In this document: positions 12,401-24,400 of the stretch, piece by piece
Layout of the letters: every line of letters begins with the position of its first letter
How positions within the stretch are numbered: position 1 is the first letter of the stretch
Source of the DNA: Salvator merianae
Taxonomy: Eukaryota > Chordata > Lepidosauria > Squamata > Teiidae
Length of the DNA: 64,000 nt
Direction: 5' to 3'
NCBI GenBank assembly: GCA_003586115.2
Contig: QVOM02000053.1
Span: forward strand, 10,125,739-10,189,738
Notes under the pieces: model-generated
Seen by the model: the letters and a program-made list of their open reading frames with translations, nothing else
The model's database searches: none
Told to the model about the DNA's origin: nothing
Made by a program: the position numbers and the translations under genes

Positions 12401-15400
12401 AGTTCCCTAACCATGTCCTATCAATTAAATGACAGTAGACAAAAGGAAGCAATCATCAACCCAGTTTCCTCAGGATAAATTCCTTCTACTTCTCCAGTAT
12501 CTGATTTCTAACAAATCGTTTCATTTGCACCTAAAAGAGAAGGGACATTTCTCTGGGATAGAGTTAACAAATGAGTTCACCCTTTTGTTTCTGCATTATC
12601 CTATAGATTGTGTACCTAAAGGGAAACAACTCTACACTGAATTCTGTAGACATCTTTTATGGCAGATGTATCCTATATTGTCTTATATTTCTGTGGACAG
12701 CCAGAGTTCACAAAAATCAGAAACATACTATGAAAATCCTGGCAAATTTAGGCTCTGCCAATACAACGAGAATCACTGTAACATTCATTTTACTGGAAAT
12801 TAATGCAGTTTCTGAATTTGAAACATCGAAGTGTATAGTTTTAGATTATTTTCTATTAATTGATAATCATGGTTTAATATGAGGTATCAGCAGATTCTTG
12901 ACTCCTGAGTCTTACTCTTCCTATCTACCACTTGCAGTTTATATGCATTTAAGCTAAAAAAAAAAAAAAAAATTGATACACACAAACTACATTATTTGCT
13001 CAAGGGTCTTTCAGGCACGAGGAAAAGGCCTCTTAAAATAAATTATTATATGCTTGATGGTGTATAACCAGAAGTTTAATCTCTTCACTAAAAAGGGGCA
13101 GTTGCTCAATTGTGCAATAGGCCTGCAGCCAATAATCAAGAAGAATTGCGTTGTTCCCTCTGTGGTAAACACAGCACGGCTGAACTATAGTTTGGTATCT
13201 TTTAAACTGTTACCTTTCAATAACTCCTAAGACATTGTTTACCAATAAATGTATCTTTTTCTGACAAGGTTTTATACGAACCTTTATCAAACTTAATACG
13301 GTCCCTATTAACAAGGAAACATCACTAGTCTGGATGTGGATATATCTTAACATTCTTAACCTGCTCAAGTTTACATTTTTTATTATGAAGGCCTGGGTAT
13401 GAAGACATCAAAAAATCAGGCATACAAACTGGGACCAGTGTGTGCTTTTTAATTTTTTCTCTTATTTTCTCTTATTTTTTGTTTTTAATATATATCTAAT
13501 TTTTATATATTTTTTTAAAGTATCACATTAAGTGAACAAGGAAGAAAGGTCAAACACTGTATTTTAAGGGATAGCACATTTTCATATCTTACATTCACTC
13601 AACACCTTAAACCCCATATTTTCATGGCAACCGGATGAAATGGGGAAAAGAGCAACTACAAGTACTATTCAAAACTAAACCCTCTATATACAGCAGACCT
13701 GATCATCCAGAGTTTTTCTCATACTGTTGATCCTTGTGAAACACAATCCCAATATGGTTTCAGTTTTACTTAGTCATTAAAATGCAACTTCTCTTGTACA
13801 AGACAAAACCACACTATAGAAGGCCATGCAATTTAATTAACTGCTGGCTTATTGGCATGTTAAATCAAGTATATTTTCTTTCCTTGCAGAAAAAGTGGTA
13901 GTTTCACCAGTATGCAAAAGCTGACTATATAGATATTTCTGCCAATTCTCCAGACCATTTATACCTCATTCGTAACCCTGCCTGCTCAGAATTAAGTCCT
14001 TGCTCAGTGCTGTTTACCCATAGGAAAGTGAGGTTTAGATTGCAGTCTTAAGATACCAGCAGGACTTGACTTTACAACTAACATTTTTCTTTTCGTGGGA
14101 GAGAAAAATACTATAGACTTTTAAAAGACTAAGTGGTTATTTAGAGTGGGGGAAAGATAAATCAATGTGCAGCTTTTAAAAGAGAGACATATACTATGGC
14201 CAGAATAGTGAATTAGAGCATAGAACAAATCAAAGTATCCAATTTAATAAACTAATACAAATCACAAAGATATACAAAAAAAATCATTTTCTAACATGGC
14301 ATGTTTAAAAAAGTACAGAGGCTACTTTTATCGATATTTTAGGCATGCAATCAAACATTTTTCACTTACCAATGCTGAATTTTTTCTTGGCAGCTACTGA
14401 CCACCTGTCATTAAAACAGATAACTGCTCGTGAAAAAAGCAAGGTTAAGCACATAGCTGCAATGTCAATGTTTCAGAAACTAGAAAAGCAGCTTTACAGA
14501 TTTGGTGGAGTCTTGCTACACATTTTTATTTGTCAGCTGAAAAGTGCAAGAATGTTCATTCTTATAGAGCCCACTTTATCAAAACACTCTAACCCAGACT
14601 GATAACCACAGAATAAATTACACCTTCCCTAACTCATATTTTGATACAATACATGCTCCATAACAAGATGACACATGATACAAGATAAAGCCAGTATACT
14701 GTACCATCTACATATCTATTTTCAATATTACATGCTTTCGGAATAAAGCAAAAAATAGCTTATAAATTGAATGCACATTTATCCGTTGTTTAGAATGGAG
14801 CTACTGTACACATTAAAATAATTCTTTATAAAGTATCTTTCAACTTATCTCACTTTATTTTATTCTAACATAATGTAGACTCCCATGCAGTCACAGTAAG
14901 CTTTGGTTCTGAAGGCATAATATAAAAACACAAACATGCTATTAAATTCCAGAACTGGAAAGATTTCTGGAAAACCGGGTTGCTGAATCAAAAATGTATT
15001 ATAGGGTCATATGCTTAACCACTACTTAGATAATAAAAAATAATTTCAGCACATGTTTGAAGTGGTTAATATCTCATAATTTATATAGTCAATTTTTTTT
15101 AACATTCATCCAAAGCTGAAAACCACTTCTGAGCTTTGGATTTTATCCATGTTTCAGCCTTCACCAAAAGACTGCACCCTAAAGTCCTTCACACTGATTG
15201 TAGAATCTACAAGCATAGGATGTGAAATAAGAGAACAAACTGTGGCATGGATATCCAAAATGCATCCTGAATCTTCTACTAATTTGAGATAGCTGTACAT
15301 TGACGTACAGAAAAGAAATACAGAACCCTCAATGATCACCAAGATGATGGGGAACGAATGGGGATGGATACTGTTGGGTATTCTTCAAAATTATATACCC

Positions 15401-18400
15401 ACAACAAGATACAAAGTTGATGAATGATCTCACACTTAAGTTATCAGCAGTGGAGAACTGCAGACCAAACAAGCAAAGCAACCAAGTATGTAAAAGCAAC
15501 ATGGGCATGGAGGACAGACCCACAATGCTTATCTTCAGTTAGCCATAAATATAATAGGAATTCCAAATGGAAAATCATATTTATTTCCCATTTCAATACA
15601 TATATTTTCCAAATTTTATCTTAATTATTTACCATATGGACACAAACATTTAACAGCAATTAATTCAAGCATTTATCGGGGGGAAATCCCTTAGCTAAGT
15701 ATTAGAACAATTGTTGGAAAGCAGAGAGTCACAGGTTTGACCAAATACATCGCCTTTGAAGAAGGTAATGGCAAATTACTTCTGTGCTTGCCAAGAAAGG
15801 TGCATGGATGTGTCCATATAGTCATCAGGCATTTACCTCAACTTCAAAATACAAAATGATCCTCTGAAGAAAGACAAATCATGATTGCACTGTTACAAAT
15901 TCAAAGGATTATCAGCGAATTTCACCAAATTGCACAACTGAGTTATGAACTACGGTAATTTTCCTACACAAACAACTAGAATCATTTTATTCTATCATCA
16001 CCATCTTCTTCATTAAGTTATCTATGATGAAACTCCTAGGGAACTTAACAAAACTTAAATTGAAAGGAAAGGGTCTACTGTAAATTCCACGGGAGGTGGA
16101 GAGAATAGGTTTCTGAAGATATTTCTCTTAAAATTAGTTCTTCGCTAAAATATAATAGCAATTATCATTAATAACAGCCCAGTGTGGTGCTGCTGCTAAG
16201 ACAATAGGCCGCAGTCAAAGTGGCTGCTAGTTCAGATATTGACTATTTATGACCCACCAAAAGGTCTTCAAAAACAACTAGATCTGGCTTAGAAAAAGGA
16301 AGCAAGGAACGGAGGAAGGAAAAGTAAAACTCATGTAACAGATTTGGCGGTTAGAATTATCAGCTTTCTCTTTTTGCTTACATAAGCACTCTTTCCCAAT
16401 ATTTGATTAATGGCAATAACAAACAATCATAGATACAAACTAAGCAAACAATGGCTACCACAGGTCATAGTTTATCACAGTTAATCAACTGTAATCGTTT
16501 AATACGATGCTTGTTTCTAATTTTGATCTGGAATAAATCTCCACAAACCCAACTGAGACGTTATGGTAAACAATGGTTATCAAACAATTTAAGACGCAAA
16601 GGGCAAGGTCAAAGGACACTGAAAGCAAAGAAAAGCCTCAGCTTGCTACTAGATTATATCGACTCAGGTTCAATTCTTGACAGGTATATAGATACCTGCT
16701 TGCCCCTGTGGACTGCCTTTAGCAAGGGTTTGCTGCTCTCCCATGGAACTCCAACTATGAAATCTTCCGCTTGGACTGCCCAACCTATACTAAGTATTCC
16801 TTCACTAAAGGGATGTACTTTGAGCCCAGAATACGCAAACTGACTAGTATTAAGGACATGTCAAATTCCAGATGCGGAAATAGGCAATGAAGAGCGCTAA
16901 AAATGTTTATGAAGTACTCTTAAGTTCCAGTTCAAACACTCCATTTTTGATGGGTTTAAAAAAAAAAGAGTGCAACAGGAAGTTTTCCATTCCTCATGCA
17001 TGACTTTCCAAGCATGAAGTGAGCTAAAGGCACAAAAAGCAAAAGCCCTGCAAACCGTGAAGTGCAGCGTGTTCATTAACCTCTACATGATAATCCTTTC
17101 GTAGCTGCATATTAACTAGTTACATATTCATAATCATTTACATTATTTAGAAGACCTTCTATGAAAATTTCCAGGCGATATCCATTAGCTACAATGTTAA
17201 AGGTTACCCAAGATAGTCTGCTTAATGTTTCCAGGAAGCTTTTTTTAATTAGTAAATATGTAAATTGAGAGCATATGCCTTTTTCTTTACTTATTTTTCC
17301 TTCTTTTTTTAGGTCTTCCCTGGGGGCAGAAAAGGGGCCATCAATAGAGGAGCACATAGACATATGCTGTTTTCCTCAATCCGCAGATTCACTGACAAAA
17401 ATCAGTAACAATTTATTTTAAATTCTACACGCGTCCTTTCAATACATCCTGTGAAGAGTTATGATAATGTAGAAGCAAAAGGTATACATACCAAAAGTTC
17501 AGCAGTGGGAAGATGCTAAGGCAGCAAATGGTCCATATAGCTTAGTAATGCCTACTGGTTTTCTAGAGCCTCAGCTATGTCATTCCAAGCATGGAATTAC
17601 TAGGGACATAACTAAGAACTGCGTGCTAAGCCATCGGTCTTTAGCGCTATTCAAATGACTAGCTTCAACCAAAACAATCAGTATAGTTCTGAAAATGCAA
17701 TTCTGTTAAGTTGATCTGAAGGCACATGATGCAGCACCTATTTGTATTCATGCTGAATTCACTTACCTATGCATATATATATTTGCATGACCAACTGAGT
17801 ATTAACCATGCATGTGAGGATGCTACCAGTAGATATGGCGAGCATTAACATTTGCATAAATAAAAAACTCTTAAGCCATGACAAAGAATGCACAGCCCTC
17901 TAGAGGTTACTAGGGATCTCTTCCTTCTAGAGTTATTCCAAAGGTTTGGATAAGCTTGGGATAATATATATATTATATATTATATATATATATCTGAATG
18001 GCTACAGGTTTCCTAGACCCAAAATGAAAAACTACAAGATATGAAAGTCCAGAGTAATAACTGGCCAGGGGTAGGGTGTGGAATGAAACTGAATACCCTT
18101 AAAGCAAATGCATTTAGACAAGAGATAGGTTGCTCTCTTTTATTGTGTTAATTCTATTTAGGCCCCACAAGATGATGCCACCCTGTCAGTTCCCAACAAT
18201 TTAGAAGTAGCTACAAAAATGAAATAGGATACTCAACTTACACATTTCTTCTTTGATAGTCAACATTGTGTCTGACAATGGAAGAGTGGTTGGTCAAACT
18301 GACAGACTTAGTAGAAATGGATCAGGGACAAATCAATGGGTTCTTTTTGTAAAAATTAGCCTTCACTGACTTTCTGTGTAAACAAAAGTACATCCCAAAT

Positions 18401-21400
18401 TTGAGCTCTGAGAATTAATATATTTAATATGGCTACAGGAAGTGAAGATATGGTAAACTAAAGGTGGGAATTGAACTTGAATTTGGATATAATACCATTG
18501 GAAGGACAGAAAGTCACTTTGCTTACTGTATGCATGTATCTTTTTTGTCTCTTTGTTTCTTCTCATTTGCCTCTTTTATAAAAAAGATCTTAAAATCCAA
18601 TGAAATCTAGATAGCCAACATTGTGTTTGTGTGAAATGTGGTCCCACCCACAGAGAGGATATGATAGCCACTGCATTTCATAGAGGTGAGTTCCCTGTTA
18701 TCTTTTGCGTGATGCTCACTTACGCCCAAGGAGGCTCCAGGTGCCTTAGAGAGCCCAGGACTGTTGGGTAAGGCACCTGACAGTCCTAAGACTCTCTGAG
18801 CAGTTCATAAGAAACAAACTTCCTACAAACTGCAGTTCAGCATATTCCTAACTAGACCTGGAGTTCAACAACAGTGGATTGCACTCCCAAGATTTAAACT
18901 TTAAAAATGAAATTAAACCAAATGGACACAAAATTCAACATACAATGATGCAACATAGAATGATCTATAAGAAACAACTGTGTAAGTATTAATCAGCTGC
19001 TTATTTTACAGCTTCTTCCACTTAATAGAGCACTCAAAGTTGCTATCCTAACTTAACCAAAAAAAAAAAAAGGTTTTAATATAAGTACTGGAACTATTTT
19101 ATAATAAAAACAAGCTATTCCATAACCAGAAACTGTAATATCTGATCACAATAGAATAAAAGAAAACTTATTACACTTTCAACTCTGTCAATGCTGTCAA
19201 TTCATTCCTGGATTCTACTCTTTCGTTTGTTCTACTCATATATTTAAAACTTATTATAAAGTACTTTGAGCTACTGTATATAAATGACTAAATACGTATA
19301 CAGTATTACAAATTTAAGACCTACACTATTAAAAAAATGAGCTTAGGAAAGCAACCTTAACTGCTTTCTAAAAATATGGACCAAACCGGAGCTCTGTAAG
19401 CAACACTATTCAAGACCCTAAACAAAGTGCAATACTTCCCAACCTGTAAAATGGGAATAGGCAATTACACTTCCATACTGTTGAGGTTATTAATGTCCGT
19501 GATCATAAGTACGATGCAATACAGTATTATCACTTGGAAAGATATCTGAAATGAACAAGTCTAAATTGATTTAGCCATTACTATTTCTATATTAAATATT
19601 ATCTTTAACATCTTCTATATTAAACAGAGACTTTAAACATTCTTTAAACATTTTCTTCATAGAAAATGGGAGATGAAGCACTAGCAGCATTCAAGCACAC
19701 AATCCCAATCTACTGCAAGTTAGAGCAACAATTTATTAAGGCAAGCAAATTATCACAAGCTTCTGAGTTTTCAAATACAAATTCCATGCCTCTAAGGGCC
19801 TAGCTAAACCTAAGTTATAATCCACATTTGATGCATCTTCAGAGTGAGAGAGTAATCCACATCAGCAAAGTGACAATTTTCTTTTCATATTGTCTAACCC
19901 AGAAAATTCCGCTTTGGGTTAGATCGTGATGATCGAATGTAGATTAATACCTAGATGTAGCTGGACCCCAAAACAAGGCTTTTGTTTTGGTTTGGGTTTT
20001 TTGCTTATTTCTACCCAACTCCGTTCACCATAAAGCCTGACAGAGTTCTACAGAACCTGAGAATTGCATGCTATTGTCCAATAGTTTGGATGTCTCAGTA
20101 AAGACGCTACCCTGATGTGGATGTTGGAATTACTCTTACTGACAGAATGGTTATCTGTACTTCACTGGAATGCAGTCAAAGAAATAGTATTAAATAAAGA
20201 AGACAGTGCTTGTCTAAAATGAGCAAACACTGAAACACAAATTATATGCCATTAAGGCTAAGGTAAAGGTGCCCTTCAGTTCAGCTTTACTGTCAAGCTT
20301 TTCTTAATAATATGATGGCACTTTGCAGTCCCTTCTGGAAAATATTTCAACTTCCAGTTCCAACCTGGATTCACTGGTGGACTTCTATTGAAGTGCTAAT
20401 CACATCCAACCCTGATTAGGTCTGTGAGAGATGCCACAGACTAGGTGCTGACATCAGTTGAGGTTGACTAGGATTATTGAGGTCTAAAAAGTTTCAAGAA
20501 AAGTAATGGAAGGAAATTAGCTTCTGTATGAAGGAACATTTAGTCTAGTTCACCCTTTGCATTAGCAGTATATAGATTTATTAACTGAGGAGAGAACAGA
20601 TCTCACATCTCTGTGTCAGGGGATAAAATGAATATTATTTTGCACACTGGCCAGCCATCTTGTACTCCATGACAATAACCAGGACAGTCAGGCATAAACA
20701 ATTTATCAGAAACATGCACATGCAACCCCAGGAGAGGGAGAGTCCAAATGATAGGCTTTTGCTCAATTACTGAAATGGAAATGTCCATATTCATAGTACA
20801 GCTTTCGTCTCTCATGCTCATGTTCATATTATAGCTTTGTCTGCCATGGAACATGAAATATTCCCAAAGGAATTCAAGCCTCTTCCCAATGTTGTTTATC
20901 AGCAACATGAAGTCATGGGTGGAGGCCATTTGGGAACCTAGGGTGTAGTGTTACAAAGATATAGACTACACGCACCTGTGCCTCTCTATGACATTAGATG
21001 CAGGTGCAGCCATTGAAGTACTGAACGGATGGATTAGAAAAGGGTGAACAAACTGAAATGCATTCCAGGTAAGACTGAGATGCTGATAGTTAGTAGCCCA
21101 TTTTTCCAGCAATATATCCTAGTACCAGAAGGGGTTGTACTCGCCATGAAAGATCAGATATGAAGTTTGGAGATATACCAGCATTGTCACTGGAGCATCA
21201 AGTTTGTTCAGTGTCATACAGCACCTTCCATCAGCTTTGGCTGGTAGACCAAGTGCAGCCCAATTTGACAATAGCAGAAACTCTAATAGCCCTTGAAAAT
21301 AATTCAGAAAATAGAAACTGAAAGAAGGCTTTTGATGGCAAGTCAAAAGAAGGGTCATATAACACCTCTCTTTGCCCATTTACACTAGCTTCTGGTATAT

Positions 21401-24400
21401 TTGGAGGTCTAATTCAAGCAACCATCTTCACCTTTAAAGTCCTACACAACTTTAGTTCATGGAACCTACCAGAATGTCTTTTTTCTTACAGTCTAGCACA
21501 GACTCTGTGGTCAACTGACAACTTTGTTTACCTCCTTCCTCCGTATGATGTCAACAAAGTGGTGACTAGAGATAAGGCCCACCTCCTGATGACTACTTGG
21601 ATGGGCAAGCAGTTTCCTTGGCAACAATACAAAAGGGTTTGACATTGTTTTTTTCTAGGGTAACGTCATGGACTGAATCTGGAACTTTCTGCATGCAAAG
21701 AAGAAGCTGTACCACTGAGCTGTGCCAAATCTCTAATCTACCAAACCAAGGATAAATTATTTATAAAATACTGAATACAATGTACAATTCCCCCTAAGAT
21801 CCAAGGAATGTAAAATAAAAGCAACTAAAGTTGTTAATCATTAAATTCCAACAAAAGTTCAACCAACTGCAACTATAAATCCCATACCTATAATTTTGCT
21901 GTTTATGTTGAATAGGCCTTATGACAGGTATAGTTCATTTCAACAAAACAAAATTTATACAGAAGTGAACGAGGAAAGCTAGCAAAATTTAGAGCGGATG
22001 CTTGCCTTTCTCTGACATGGTCACAGAAGGACAGGGAATCTGTAATCTTTAGCCTGTTCACATGCATAATGTCCTAATCACAGTTCCATATTGCATCCAA
22101 ATGGGCCGAACCGTAGTCAGTCAAACAGTAACTGGAAGCATGATCTGATATCTGTTTGTTTAAATTAAACACAGCAGAAAAACAAAGCTTATCTCACCTA
22201 GCTCTACCCAGTCTTATCCATATAGAAAAGAAGGCGGTGGAGTACATAAGCACAACACTTGTCTTAATTTGTTATCATAAACCACAGTTTATTTTGGCTG
22301 AACTGGGTTCTTCCTTCACTAAGCCTACTAAGAACTGAACTGTGTAAGATCTACAAAACTTCTGGTAATGTATTCTGGATAACTGTTCTTGTTTGTAATG
22401 AATATTTTAAGATCTTTTAAACGATCAGCACTGAAAAAATGTACAACTACTGGTGATAAAGAACAGTAGGCAGGCCTATAAAATGGCCTATTAATCTATT
22501 TAAAAAAAAAATCACCACTGACATATGCAGTATACATGAGTTCTCATTAGGTTATACATTTGGGAGATCCTCAGATGAAAGTCAGGTTTCTATTTCTAAG
22601 GTGAACAAATGAATGTAGTATTCTAAGCACTTGCCCACTCAAGGTATTGGTCAATTTTATTTCTATCTTCTTTTAAACTGTTTTTATCCAACTCTATTTT
22701 ACTTCTTCACCACCCTAAGACTATGGTGTAGAGCGATATAAACTAAAATTAAAAATATTGGTCAACCAGTTCAAATAAGGATTCAACCAACTAAAGAATG
22801 CAATCGACCCCATTTCTCATTGCAATGGCATCTTTTTTCCTTTTCAATAAAAGACAGTTACTTTTCACTCAATCACAAGCTGCTCCATGAAAATGTGCTT
22901 CTGTGTCTAGACTTAATACTTGAAGTATACAAAAGCTCCCCCACCTGTAATTCCTCAAAATTAACACTACCTCCTTCCACATGACACTGGAAGATTAGAA
23001 CCAATTCCATACCCATGGAAGAGGCATACATTATACTAGTGGAGACACATACTCTACACAAACTAAAACTGTTTGGCCCATCTTCTCCAATCAGGCTGCT
23101 GAACTTCTTATAATGAAAGCTAGTTTTAAATAGTAGTTGACTTCTGGCCAACCTTTAAAGATGTCAGAATCTTGAGCAAAGTGGAAGATATACAAATGCC
23201 TCATAGAAATTCATTTGAGACAGATATCCCAACTTGTTTCTGCAATTATACCATTATGAACCTTGATTTTAGTGGAATTAGGAGCAGTCTAATCTTATTT
23301 TATCTCCGTTTATGGACAAAGAGCAGCTTCACATACAAGTTAATAACTCAACTACTTGTAACCCTGAAGTGGCCCAAAGACCATTCCCTCTTGATGTACA
23401 GAACAGAATTAACACTAATTCTAACTTTTAGATCACTCCATCCCTGAACGTTTTGTGGATAACTACACAAGCTTGCTAGGTTATTACAGTGCTTATTTGC
23501 ACAACAGATTGTAATGACCTCAAAACACCCCAGATGGTGCAGCAGTAAACATATGGGGAATCTTGCATTAAGTGATTTCGAAGTGATTTGATTTAAAAAA
23601 AAAATAAAACACAAAAATAGCATATTAGTAATTCAGAGTTTGGTTAGAGCCTTAAAGAGAAAAGTCAAGGAATTTATTTATCAGAAGGCCTGTAAGTTTG
23701 TGTAGCTCTACAGTGTAACAAATATATCAGCCTTCTCAAGAACTAAGGTCAACAATACTGCTACTTTTTTAGTAGCAGGAAATAATTTTTTTAAAAAGGT
23801 GAAGAAATTAGCTAATCCTCTTGTTTTGCTGCACTATCTATTATTTTTATTTTAAAAGATTTATACTTTGATTTAATTATTTGCTGCCCATGTCAAGAAC
23901 AATTTTTGGAAATGCAAACACATCCTTCAAAGATGGAGTTTCTTGCATGGACAAGATGGAAAAGTGGTCCCTGTTTCCAAGCTTCTGAACACAAAAACTT
24001 CCAACCTTAACCTGTAAATGTCCACTATTCTCAACTGTAAAGATGCAACACCTATGCTGTAAATCATACATCCAGCTAGGTGAACATATAGAAGGCCACT
24101 TCATCTTTTCCCCCCAGCTTCAGAAAGGATAAAAGATCCTATTAACAAACCATGGACGTAGCTGAAGTTAATATAGACAACCCAGTGGCCAACCTAGCTT
24201 ATGTGACAGACTAGAAAGGCATGTACCTCTCCTCTACCATTCTGTTCCACCAGCAATTCACAAAACGCTTTGGCCCACTAAGGCCTGATTTTTCAAACTT
24301 TTCCACATGCAGCAAATCCTAACTCCACCACGTCCTCCATGTCATCTTCCCCAAAGATGTCCATAATGTTTAATGGACTGCGGTATCAGTCAGTTTATTT

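Larger units (their letters stand above)
11264..14369 (-). other. URI1: URI1 intron 2
   Basis: A 3106-nt GT-AG intron. It holds two copies of a dispersed repeat (11506-11592 and 13983-14050), a GC-rich CpG-containing patch at 11690-11940, a reversed tRNA-type SINE at 12165-12310, an A run near 12957-12971, and T-rich sequence at 13440-13520. Confidence 0.9.

Noticed and set aside
12429..12803. 124-codon plus-strand frame in URI1 intron 2
   Set aside because: Antisense to URI1, with no domain, no codon bias and no splice or promoter context. Length is within chance for a window of this size.
16451..16843. 130-codon plus-strand frame in URI1 intron 1
   Set aside because: Composition and sequence suggest decayed repeat DNA; no family resemblance found.
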